Of a DNA stretch of 64,000 nucleotides, positions 26,917 to 34,354 are shown one piece after another (position 1 is the stretch's first letter; each line of letters begins with the position of its first letter). Made by a program: the position numbers and the translations under genes. Location: assembly GCA_020426325.1 (NCBI GenBank), contig JAGQQG010000027.1:1-64000 (forward strand). The letters are read 5' to 3'. Under the pieces are notes generated by a model. That model searched no databases and was not told the DNA's origin. It saw only the letters and a program-made list of their open reading frames with translations. The DNA comes from Planctomycetaceae bacterium. GTDB lineage: Bacteria; Planctomycetota; Planctomycetia; Planctomycetales; Planctomycetaceae.

Positions 26917-28011
26917 TCAACCGACGTGCTTGAGCTTGCTGACTCGGCCGATGGCGACCCATTCGGCCACGTAGATATTTCCCTCATGGTCGAAGCAGGC
27001 ATCGTGCGGGTGAACAAACTTGCCGGCGACCCACCGTTCCGGCTGACGACGCATGGCAAAGTTGTCTGCGAGGACCTCTTCCAGCCATGACGGATCATGT
27101 CCGAGATGGGCAATCACCTCGTTGTTCACATCCAGCAGGGTGATCCGGGCGTGCAGGTCGGGCACGAGCAACACCTCACCCCGCAGATCGATATCGGCCG
27201 GAAACAGGACGTCTTCAAAGAAGCTGAGATGTTCGCCGTCGGCTGAGAAGTATTGCAGCCGCGCATTGGCCCGATCAGCAACGACCAGTGCTGGTTCACG
27301 ACCGGGTCGATCGTCCCACCACAGCCCATGCGGTGTCTGCAATTGGCCGGGACCGTCACCGGCTCCGCCGAAGTAGCTGACCACATTCGCATTCTGGTCA
27401 TATTTGGTGACATAGTGTGAGCCGTATCCATCGCCCACCCAGAAGCCGCCATCAGGGGCGAATGCGATATTCGTCGGGCTGAACAGATGCCCCTTGCCGT
27501 ACTTCCCGGGGGTCGTCAACTCGAACGGCTTGGCGTCGGCGTAGGGCTCGATGTTCGGTGCCGTCTGCTTCCAGACGATCTCCCCACGGAGTGTGCTCTT
27601 GGCGATGTAGCCTTTGTTGTCACAGAGATACAGAAACTCCTCATTTCCCTCGCGGCGGACATCAATTCCATGTCCGCCTCCGTGAAACTCCTTGCCGAAC
27701 GATCGCACGAACTTGCCATCGCCATCGAAGACCACGATCGCGTCCTGAGGCTCGACGGTCATGGTGCGGTGCTTCACGTAAATTTGTCCCTCTGCGTCGA
27801 CAGCAACTCCATGCGTGTCCTGCCATCGAATGTGGTCGGGAAGCTGCATGCAGTCGTGATGCACTTGGTACCGGTGGCCTTCCGGACCGATCACCGGCGG
27901 CTTCAAACCGGACTTGTCCTCCGCGCCAAGAATCGCAGGAGCGGAAGCCGCGAGGGCCATTCCCCCGGTCGTTTTCAGGAAGCCGCGTCGTGATGTGTGT
28001 GATGGGAGCAT
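26917..28011 (-). CDS. NHL-repeat beta-propeller protein, Tat-exported
   Basis: About 364 residues from the ATG at 28011 (MLPSHTSRRGFLKTTGG), preceded by a GGAAGG ribosome site; an in-frame ATG at 28038 is possible but poorer. The twin-arginine motif SRRGFLK and the ALAASAPAILG segment give a Tat leader. The body has NHL-type repeats (DTHGVAVDAEGQIYV, SPTNIAFAPDGGFWVGDG, TPHGLWWDDRP, HPHDACFDHEGNIYVAEW) forming a beta-propeller similar to that of peptidyl-alpha-hydroxyglycine lyase-like proteins. It is common in planctomycetes as an exported binding or lyase-like protein; the substrate is unknown. It is divergent from the porin gene. Confidence 0.88.
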   Translation of the reverse strand: MLPSHTSRRGFLKTTGGMALAASAPAILGAEDKSGLKPPVIGPEGHRYQVHHDCMQLPDHIRWQDTHGVAVDAEGQIYVKHRTMTVEPQDAIVVFDGDGKFVRSFGKEFHGGGHGIDVRREGNEEFLYLCDNKGYIAKSTLRGEIVWKQTAPNIEPYADAKPFELTTPGKYGKGHLFSPTNIAFAPDGGFWVGDGYGSHYVTKYDQNANVVSYFGGAGDGPGQLQTPHGLWWDDRPGREPALVVADRANARLQYFSADGEHLSFFEDVLFPADIDLRGEVLLVPDLHARITLLDVNNEVIAHLGHDPSWLEEVLADNFAMRRQPERWVAGKFVHPHDACFDHEGNIYVAEWVAIGRVSKLKHVG

Positions 28012-28376
28012 GGCAAAGTGTGTCCTTCCTGGCATCATCGATCGGAGACAGAGGTATCGCTCCCCGAGTATACGCGAAGCCCAGACGGACTGACATCAAT
28101 TCCACGGGCACTACCTCGATCGATTCATCGCTCAGTTTGGAGCGGGTGGGCGGACTCAGTGGTCCAACAAAACGCGCGAGTTCTGCCGATGTCTCAGCAT
28201 CAATTGGAGTGCGCTGTCGGTAAGGGATCGCAACAAACTCCGGTGCGGAATGCGTTTGCAGTGATGGCGACAGATTTGGGATCAGTTGGTCCAATCGATT
28301 CGCCTTGCAGGTGTGAGCGACTGAAAATAAGTTCAGCCTCCAGTCCAAGTTCCCGTCGTGGTCGACTTCCTTTCCA
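28012..28376. other. Divergent intergenic region
   Basis: 365 bases between the NHL-repeat gene and the porin gene. No gene, repeat or clear promoter motif could be supported here; long frames crossing it on both strands are antisense extensions of the flanking genes. It should contain promoters for both neighbours. Confidence 0.55.
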
Positions 28377-29801
28377 ATGTCCATGTCAAGTACCGGAGTT
28401 CCCCGGTTAGATCTGAGGCTGCGCGCATCTTCGCTGCAAATCGCTCTCATGATGCTACTGCTGGTTGCATCTCGGGGGCGTCTAGTCGTTGCAGAGGAGT
28501 TGCTTATTCCGCCCACCGTCGATGAATTCTCTCTCAACATTGAAGAGGGCAGCGAGGATTCGATCTCAACTTCTCCCGAGAAGAAATCCGCTTCCTCTGA
28601 ACTTCTCCAGTCTGCCCCGAAAGATTCCTCAAGCCTGAAGCCGCCCTGGTCGAAGGGCTCATTCACGATCACTCCCTACGGGTCGCTGTGGGCGAACATG
28701 GTCTATGCGACACAACGTACGAACCCGGGTGAGTTCACCTTCTGGGTTTTCTCAGAAGATGACCAGCCCGAAGACGCGTTTTCGATGGATGCTCGCAGGA
28801 CAAGGCTGGGAGCCGACATCACGGGACCACGACTCGATCTGTTCGGGGGTGCAGACACCGCAGCAAAGATTGAAATCGATTTCCTCGGAGAGTTTGTCAC
28901 CGAGAACCGCCCCAACGCACGACTGCGACACGGCTACTGGGAGGCACATAACGAGGACTATCGCCTCGTGATAGGGCAAACATGGGATGTGATCTCACCG
29001 CTTCATCCGGGGACCCTGAATTTCTCTGTGGGATGGAACGGAGGAAATATCGGGTTTCGGCGGGCACAGTTTCGTCTTGAGCGGTTCGTTCCTCTCGACG
29101 AGGACTGGGAACTGACACTGCAAGGTTCAGCCAATCAGGATGTCGTCGCGGACTTTCCGACCGATCCATCGATTCGTCGTGAATCAGCAAATTGGCCAGT
29201 CATGGAAGGACGTGCGGCTGTCTCATACTCCCCCTGTCCCAAGGATCCTCCGCTGCTCGCGGTCGGCGTTTCGGGACATGTTGGTAAAGTTGGATTCGAC
29301 TTCAACCAGGTGGGGCCACCTCCGCTGAGCCTCCCGCCCACTGACAACGTCAGACTCCCCACATGGTCAGTCAACCTCGACGCCCGACTGGAGACGGAGA
29401 ATTGGATCGTTCAAGGTGAGTTCTTTCATGGCGCAAATCTGAGTTCATTCCTGGGAGGCATCGGACAGGGAGTCTGCCCCTGTCTTCGAGTTCCCATCCA
29501 CTCCACGGGAGGATGGCTTGAAACGGTCTTCCACTGGACGCCCGACTGGGAATCACACCTTGGTGCAGGGATTGACGATCCCAAAAATGATGACTCACTG
29601 CTCGGACGGACCTACAACAGATTCATCTTCGGCAACCTGATCTGGAAGGCGACCGAACATCTCCATACGGGCTTCGAGTTAACATTCTGGAAGACCCTGT
29701 ACCACGACACGCGTGTTGGACTGATCAATCCCGCACTGCTGACTCCCGACGCACCGGGGCGAGCCGTCACGGGTGAGTGGATGGTCCGTTACGACTTCTG
29801 A
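28377..29801 (+). CDS. Porin-like outer-membrane protein (DcaP/OprP-like)
   Basis: A 474-residue protein with a signal peptide (ASSLQIALMMLLLVASRG) followed by a low-complexity Ser/Glu-rich linker (residues about 50-90) and a beta-barrel. The barrel opens with GSFTITPYGSLWANMVYATQ; FSMDARRTRLGADITGP, YRLVIGQTWDVISPLHPGTL and the terminal VTGEWMVRYDF, ending in an aromatic residue, are typical of planctomycete porins related to the DcaP type. Barrel assembly in the outer membrane and diffusion of small solutes are inferred from the family. No Shine-Dalgarno sequence is visible at the ATG. It is monocistronic in this window. Confidence 0.82.
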   Translation: MSMSSTGVPRLDLRLRASSLQIALMMLLLVASRGRLVVAEELLIPPTVDEFSLNIEEGSEDSISTSPEKKSASSELLQSAPKDSSSLKPPWSKGSFTITPYGSLWANMVYATQRTNPGEFTFWVFSEDDQPEDAFSMDARRTRLGADITGPRLDLFGGADTAAKIEIDFLGEFVTENRPNARLRHGYWEAHNEDYRLVIGQTWDVISPLHPGTLNFSVGWNGGNIGFRRAQFRLERFVPLDEDWELTLQGSANQDVVADFPTDPSIRRESANWPVMEGRAAVSYSPCPKDPPLLAVGVSGHVGKVGFDFNQVGPPPLSLPPTDNVRLPTWSVNLDARLETENWIVQGEFFHGANLSSFLGGIGQGVCPCLRVPIHSTGGWLETVFHWTPDWESHLGAGIDDPKNDDSLLGRTYNRFIFGNLIWKATEHLHTGFELTFWKTLYHDTRVGLINPALLTPDAPGRAVTGEWMVRYDF

Positions 29802-29916
29802 GGTGTGCTGCGAATACAAGAGGCGAATCCCATCAGGGGAGAGGGCGTACTCCACGGAACGAAGTCGTCCTGTGAACGGAATGATGGTGCCAGTTGGTGT
29901 TGCCCATGTACCCACG

Positions 29917-30927
29917 TCACTGCATAACGAGCACCTTGGCGCCGCGGACGGGGTGATATTTCAGTTGACGCAATGCTTCGTTGGATTCTTCCAACGGGAA
30001 TGTGGTGACCGTCGGATAGATCGGGATCTCGGCTGCCAGCGGCAGAAACTCGCGAATGTCAGCTGCGGTGATGTTGGCGACACTCTTGATCTCGCGTTCC
30101 ATCCAGAGATCATCGTGATAGGAGAGGTTCAACAACTCCGACTTGTCGTTGTCTTCCTTGCGAATGGCGTTGACGACCAGACGTCCTCCCGGAGCCAGAT
30201 TGGGCAGCGCCTTCACGATCGGTGTCCACGCGGGAGTGGTGTCAATGATCGCCTGCAGTGGTCGAGGTGCTCGTTCACCTGTGTCACCAGCCCAGACGGC
30301 TCCCAATTGCAACGCAAACTCTCGTGACTGCGGATCACGGGCAAACACGAAGACTTCAGAATTCGGAAAACGATGACGTGCCAGTTGCATGACGAGGTGT
30401 GCTGAGCCGCCGAAGCCGGTCAGACCAAGTGGCTGACCGTCTTCCAGGTTGGTCAATTTCAGCGCGCGATGACCGATTCCCCCGGCACACAGCAGTGGAG
30501 CGGCTTCTGTGTCCGAGAATACGTCAGGGATGGGATAGGCGTAGTGTTGCGATACTGTCATGTACTCGGCGTAACCACCATTGACGTCCCTGCCGGTCGC
30601 GCGAAACAGCGGACTCAGGTTTTCATCCGGTTCTCCGCTGGATGAATGAATCCAGCCAACGCCCACCCGATCACCCACAGCATGTGAGGTCACTTCAACA
30701 CCTCGATCGACCACGCGTCCGATGACCTCATGTCCGGGTACAACGGGCAGGTGTGGCGGTGGAGTCCGCCCCTCGATCTCGTCCAATTCCGTGTGACACA
30801 CTCCGCATGCCAAGACTTGCAGAAGCAGTTCATCCGGTGCTGGTACTGGAACGGGGATCTCACCGAGTGACAGCGGTTCAGAATCCAATTCGATTGGTGC
30901 AATCTGCTTCAGCAGCATGGCTCTCAT
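29917..30927 (-). CDS. Zinc-dependent alcohol dehydrogenase lacking the structural-zinc cysteines
   Basis: About 336 residues from the ATG at 30927 (MRAMLLKQIAPIE), with GGAG a few bases upstream; the frame extends to 30972 without homology. GroES-like domain with catalytic zinc ligands C in GVCHTELDEIEG, H in GHEVIG and C in APLLCAGGIG; Rossmann motif GLTGFGGSAHLVMQ. The lobe that normally holds four structural-zinc cysteines reads GWIHSSSGEPDENLSPLFRA here and has none. It is related to the AdhA-like alcohol dehydrogenases. Divergent from the aldolase operon, with a sigma-54-like promoter at 30979-30995. Probably interconverts an alcohol and an aldehyde with NAD(P) under stress or low oxygen. 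Confidence 0.9.
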   Translation of the reverse strand: MRAMLLKQIAPIELDSEPLSLGEIPVPVPAPDELLLQVLACGVCHTELDEIEGRTPPPHLPVVPGHEVIGRVVDRGVEVTSHAVGDRVGVGWIHSSSGEPDENLSPLFRATGRDVNGGYAEYMTVSQHYAYPIPDVFSDTEAAPLLCAGGIGHRALKLTNLEDGQPLGLTGFGGSAHLVMQLARHRFPNSEVFVFARDPQSREFALQLGAVWAGDTGERAPRPLQAIIDTTPAWTPIVKALPNLAPGGRLVVNAIRKEDNDKSELLNLSYHDDLWMEREIKSVANITAADIREFLPLAAEIPIYPTVTTFPLEESNEALRQLKYHPVRGAKVLVMQ

Positions 30928-30978
30928 GCATTGTCTCCACTTATGAATGGCGATGCCTCTCTGATTCTGCACAACTTC

Positions 30979-30995
30979 TGCACATCAAGTACCAA
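30979..30995 (-). promoter_or_regulatory. Weak sigma-54-like promoter for the alcohol dehydrogenase gene
   Basis: On the minus strand the sequence reads TTGGTACTTGATGTGCA. The GG and GC elements are exactly 12 bases apart, as in -24/-12 promoters; TGGTAC differs by one base from TGGCAC and GTGCA by one from TTGCA. It lies 52 bases before the dehydrogenase ATG. By itself it could be chance; the strong opposing promoter and the dyad between them raise its credibility. Confidence 0.45.
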
Positions 30996-31022
30996 GGGTG
31001 TTTGGTTTCCCAGAGTCATCTT

Positions 31023-31052
31023 TGACACATTGTGGACAGTGAGAATGTGTCA
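31023..31052. promoter_or_regulatory. Perfect 9-bp dyad, candidate enhancer site
   Basis: TGACACATT (31023-31031) and AATGTGTCA (31044-31052) are exact inverted copies with a 12-base spacer. The centre lies about 110 bases upstream of the -12 element of the aldolase promoter and about 55 bases from that of the opposite promoter. This is the usual placement for a binding site of an NtrC-type activator of sigma-54 polymerase. The cognate regulator is not in the window. Confidence 0.6.
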
Positions 31053-31133
31053 GATTGTCTCACGCTGTGTCTGAATCGCACGGCAAACTCCAGTGCAAGC
31101 GTTGGATTGTCCCAAGAGTAAAGAATGTGGGAA

Positions 31134-31149
31134 TGGCACATCGATTGCT
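31134..31149 (+). promoter_or_regulatory. Strong sigma-54 (-24/-12) promoter of the aldolase operon
   Basis: TGGCAC-ATCGA-TTGCT matches the -24/-12 consensus TGGCAC-N5-TTGCW at every defined base, and the GG (31135-31136) and GC (31147-31148) pairs are 12 bases apart. A transcript would start near 31160, about 40 bases before the aldolase ATG at 31203. This predicts dependence on RpoN and an ATP-dependent enhancer-binding activator. Confidence 0.75.
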
Positions 31150-31202
31150 TTTGTTGGGCTTCGACTCTCTTCTCTCTTGCGCGATCTCAATGAGGACGAA
31201 CC

Positions 31203-32255
31203 ATGTCGAACTGGATGACCGAACTATTGGGGGATGAGACAGAAAGCCTGCTCTCGCACGAATGTCACACGATCGACAAGAGTCGGTTGTCATTGCCGGG
31301 CGGCGATTTCGTGGATCGGGTCGTCATGGGAAGCGATCGGTCACCACGCGTGTTACGAAGCCTGGAATCGCTGTTCGATCATGGAAGACTGGCAGGGACA
31401 GGTTACGTATCCATTCTGCCGGTGGACCAGGGGATTGAGCATTCAGCAGGCGCATCCTTCGCGGTAAACCCGGATTACTTCGATCCGGAAAACATCGTCA
31501 AACTGGCGATTGAAGGGGGTTGCAATGCGGTCGCGTCAACCATTGGAGTCTTGGGCGCGGTCTCACGGAAGTATGCTCATAAGATTCCTTTCCTCGTGAA
31601 GTTGAATCACAACGAGTTGCTCACGTACCCAAATTCCCACGATCAGCGAATGTTTGCTTCTGTTCAACGGTCGTATGACCTGGGCGCGATTGCTGTGGGG
31701 GCAACGATCTACTACGGGTCGGCCGAATCCCGAAGGCAGATCGAGGAAGTCTCCAAAGCGTTCGAGGCTGCACACGAACTCGGGATGGCATGTGTTCTCT
31801 GGTGCTATTTGAGGAATCCTGCCTTCAAAGCGGATAAAGATTATCACCTGAGTGCAGACCTGACGGGACAAGCCAATCATCTCGGAGTCACACTTGAAGC
31901 GGACATCATTAAACAGAAACAGGCAGAGAACAACGGAGGTTTCCGGGCAATCAAATTCGGAAAAACGTCCGATCTCGTCTATGAAAAACTCACAAGTGAC
32001 CATCCGATTGACCTGTGTCGTTATCAGGTCGCGAACTGCTACATGGGCCGGGCAGGGTTGATTAACTCGGGAGGTGCGTCTGCGGGAGATTCGGATCTCG
32101 CACAAGCGGTGCGGACAGCTGTGATCAATAAGCGAGCAGGCGGAATGGGACTGATCAGCGGACGCAAGGCGTTTCAGCGGCCACTCAAAGACGGCATCCA
32201 ATTACTGAATCGCATCCAGGATGTTTACCTTGACGAAAGCGTCACGATTGCCTGA
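31203..32255 (+). CDS. fbaB: Class I fructose-bisphosphate aldolase
   Basis: A 350-residue protein, the same length as E. coli FbaB, which it follows along its whole length ([60 protein letters not shown]). Lys237 in ADIIKQKQ corresponds to the Schiff-base lysine. It splits fructose 1,6-bisphosphate into dihydroxyacetone phosphate and glyceraldehyde 3-phosphate, and is often used for gluconeogenesis. The start has GAGGA upstream. It heads a run of plus-strand genes (host-attachment-like, hemerythrin, GalT) and has its own sigma-54 promoter, so its expression is probably tied to a special stress or nutrient state rather than housekeeping glycolysis. Confidence 0.95.
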   Translation: MSNWMTELLGDETESLLSHECHTIDKSRLSLPGGDFVDRVVMGSDRSPRVLRSLESLFDHGRLAGTGYVSILPVDQGIEHSAGASFAVNPDYFDPENIVKLAIEGGCNAVASTIGVLGAVSRKYAHKIPFLVKLNHNELLTYPNSHDQRMFASVQRSYDLGAIAVGATIYYGSAESRRQIEEVSKAFEAAHELGMACVLWCYLRNPAFKADKDYHLSADLTGQANHLGVTLEADIIKQKQAENNGGFRAIKFGKTSDLVYEKLTSDHPIDLCRYQVANCYMGRAGLINSGGASAGDSDLAQAVRTAVINKRAGGMGLISGRKAFQRPLKDGIQLLNRIQDVYLDESVTIA

Positions 32256-32299
32256 CAGACATTTCACTCAACATCCGCCACAGTTCATGAGGTGATACG

Positions 32300-32785
32300 A
32301 TGACATTCAAACACGAGGCAGTCAGACCATCGACCACTTGGATTCTTGTCGCAGATCGTGCGCGGGCAAAGTTGTTCGCAGGCGAATGGCCCGAATTGTC
32401 TGACTTTCATGAAATCGAAGACTTCGCTCACCCCGAGGGAGGAGCCCATCAACGTGATGTCGAGTCGGACAGACCGGGACTCTTTCGGACATCCAACGGG
32501 GGTGGCTCTGCCGCAAGCGACTTGACCGACTTCGTACACAGGACTGCGACGGAGTTTGCTCGAGAGTTGGTTGACAGATTGCAGCACGGAAAAGACACGA
32601 ACGCGTATGGACGTCTTGTCATCATAGCACCAGCCATGCTTCTGGGATTGCTTCGGGACGAGCTTCCCGCTCCGCTCACCAAACTACTTGTGGCAGATCT
32701 GGACAAGGACCTGACACACCAAAATAACGAGTCCATTCAGGCTCACGTACGAGACCTGCTCGCATTACCGTCGGGCCAGACCTGA
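32300..32785 (+). CDS. Host-attachment family protein
   Basis: A 161-residue soluble protein of the host attachment family, first named from an Agrobacterium attachment locus. TTWILVADRARAKLF near residue 12, the DRPGLFRTSNGG segment with the aromatic-free acidic linker, FARELVDRLQHG and LVIIAPAMLLGLLRDELP are family features; the terminal LTHQNNESIQAHVRDLL completes it. The fold resembles archaeal release factor/eRF1 domain 2-like proteins. The biochemical role is unknown; in many free-living bacteria the gene sits with stress and hypoxia genes, as it does here. It starts 44 bases after the aldolase and is probably in the same operon. Confidence 0.92.
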   Translation: MTFKHEAVRPSTTWILVADRARAKLFAGEWPELSDFHEIEDFAHPEGGAHQRDVESDRPGLFRTSNGGGSAASDLTDFVHRTATEFARELVDRLQHGKDTNAYGRLVIIAPAMLLGLLRDELPAPLTKLLVADLDKDLTHQNNESIQAHVRDLLALPSGQT

Positions 32786-32808
32786 CATTCAGATTAGCGG
32801 AGGGAACC

Positions 32809-33240
32809 ATGAGTCGTATTATCTCAGAGCTGGAAGTGGCTGCACTCAAGAGAGAACACTCTGCGCTGGACGATGAGATTTTCAAATGGCGCCAATGGTG
32901 GGAACAACTCAATGAGATGGGACAGCCTCACTTTGGTGAAATGGGAGATCGTCTTGCACATTTCCGAGAGCATCTTTCGTCTCACTTTGAACACGAAGAG
33001 AGCCAGGGATGCCTGTCTCTGATGAAACATCTTCCGGAGAAAGGGGCGGATCAGGCAGAGGCACTTCGCAAGGAGCACCCGCAGCTGCTTGGCGAGCTCG
33101 ATCATCTGATATCTCAGCTTCAGCAATGTGAACCGGCATTCACGTGCTGGGGCAGCGCGCGCGAGGAGTTTGAGACATTCCTTGATCAACTCAATTCGCA
33201 CGAAGAGTCCGAGGACGCTCTCCTGGAGCAGTTGCAGTAG
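32809..33240 (+). CDS. Hemerythrin-like domain protein
   Basis: A 143-residue four-helix protein. His17 in ALKREHSALDDEI, the cluster HFREHLSSHFEHEE near residues 55-68, HPQLLGELDHL near 95 and HEESEDALLEQL at the C-terminus supply the His and acidic residues of a hemerythrin-type di-iron site. It may bind oxygen or NO, or sense redox state. GGAGGG immediately before the ATG gives a strong ribosome site. It starts 23 bases after the host-attachment gene and ends two bases before galT, so operon membership is clear. With the truncated haemoglobin nearby it supports a low-oxygen or nitrosative-stress theme. Confidence 0.9.
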   Translation: MSRIISELEVAALKREHSALDDEIFKWRQWWEQLNEMGQPHFGEMGDRLAHFREHLSSHFEHEESQGCLSLMKHLPEKGADQAEALRKEHPQLLGELDHLISQLQQCEPAFTCWGSAREEFETFLDQLNSHEESEDALLEQLQ

Positions 33241-33242
33241 TC

Positions 33243-34286
33243 ATGCCTCATCTTCGGTTTGATCAGACGACGGCCGACTGGGTTGTCTTTGCGCCCCTGC
33301 GAAATTTGCGTCCTCACACGAGGTCCGCAGAAGTTTCGAATCGCGGTGCTGCTGGTGTCGACGCTCCCTCGAACTGCCCTTTTTGTCCCGGCAATGAGGG
33401 AATGACGCCTCACGAGATTGATGCAGTCCGGGCACAGGACGGAACCGGGACGAATTGGCTTGTGAGAGTTGTCCCCAATAAGTTTCCTGCTCTCCAGATT
33501 GAGGAGGACAACCGACAGACTCAGAAGGGTGATTTGTTCCGACAGATGGGAGGGTGCGGCGCCCATGAAGTCCTCATCGAGAGTCCACAACATGATGCCT
33601 TCCTTGGCAGTGAGCCAATCGACCACGTCTGTCATGTCATCCGGATGTTGCACAGTCGATATTGTGATCTGATGCGGGATACACGATTTCAGACGATTGT
33701 GATCTTCAAGAACCATGGCGAAGGTGCGGGAACATCGCTGCAGCACCCGCACTGGCAAATCATCGCGACTCCTGTAGTGCCTCGAATGTTTCGGCACCAA
33801 TACATCGAAGCCACTGACTATTTTGACCGAACGGGGCACAGCCTGTATGAGGCGCTTCTGGATGAAGAGCTGAAACGCAACGAACGCGTGATTGTCACGA
33901 ATGACGAGTTTGTTGCCCTGATGCCCTTCGCCTCTCACCTGCCGTTTGAGACGTGGGTGATTCCACGGCGACAACAGGCCAGCTTTCGCTCGTTTCAGGA
34001 ATCTCAGATTGAGCCGTTGGCTCACATCCTTCAGGAGATTCTGATCAAACTTTATGTCGGTCTGGAAGACCCGGATTTCAATCTGACGGTCGATACTGCG
34101 TCACGGGGGGATGAAGACGAACCATTCTTCCGCTGGCACATCCGCATCCTGCCGCGTCTGACGACGACCGCTGGCTTTGAGTTGGGAAGCGGCATGTCGA
34201 TCAACACCGTGCTTCCCGAAGAAGCGGCCAAGTTCCTCAAGGGGGGAAATCATACGCTTCAGCAGTCCGATTCTCACGAGAACTGA
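33243..34286 (+). CDS. galT: Galactose-1-phosphate uridylyltransferase family protein
   Basis: A 347-residue HIT-superfamily protein. CPFCPGNE near residue 46 is the zinc site, VPNKFPAL near 80 begins the core, and SLQHPHWQI near residue 177 contains the HPHxQ active-site motif with the nucleophilic histidine; RWHIRILPRLTTTAGFELG is the C-terminal block. The family transfers UMP between hexose 1-phosphates; some members act on other sugars or nucleoside phosphates. It begins two bases after the hemerythrin stop. No galactokinase or UDP-glucose epimerase is nearby, so the true substrate is uncertain. It is likely controlled by the sigma-54 promoter of the aldolase. Confidence 0.9.
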   Translation: MPHLRFDQTTADWVVFAPLRNLRPHTRSAEVSNRGAAGVDAPSNCPFCPGNEGMTPHEIDAVRAQDGTGTNWLVRVVPNKFPALQIEEDNRQTQKGDLFRQMGGCGAHEVLIESPQHDAFLGSEPIDHVCHVIRMLHSRYCDLMRDTRFQTIVIFKNHGEGAGTSLQHPHWQIIATPVVPRMFRHQYIEATDYFDRTGHSLYEALLDEELKRNERVIVTNDEFVALMPFASHLPFETWVIPRRQQASFRSFQESQIEPLAHILQEILIKLYVGLEDPDFNLTVDTASRGDEDEPFFRWHIRILPRLTTTAGFELGSGMSINTVLPEEAAKFLKGGNHTLQQSDSHEN

Positions 34287-34354
34287 TGGACGACGCTCTG
34301 ATCGATACGACATGATCATGGCCAACGAAGTGAAGTCAGTGCCATCGCAGACTC

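Noticed and set aside
27662-28672. Minus-strand frame of 336 codons covering the NHL gene start and the porin start
   Set aside because: It overlaps two well-supported genes in another frame and shows no homology; it also has no ribosome site.
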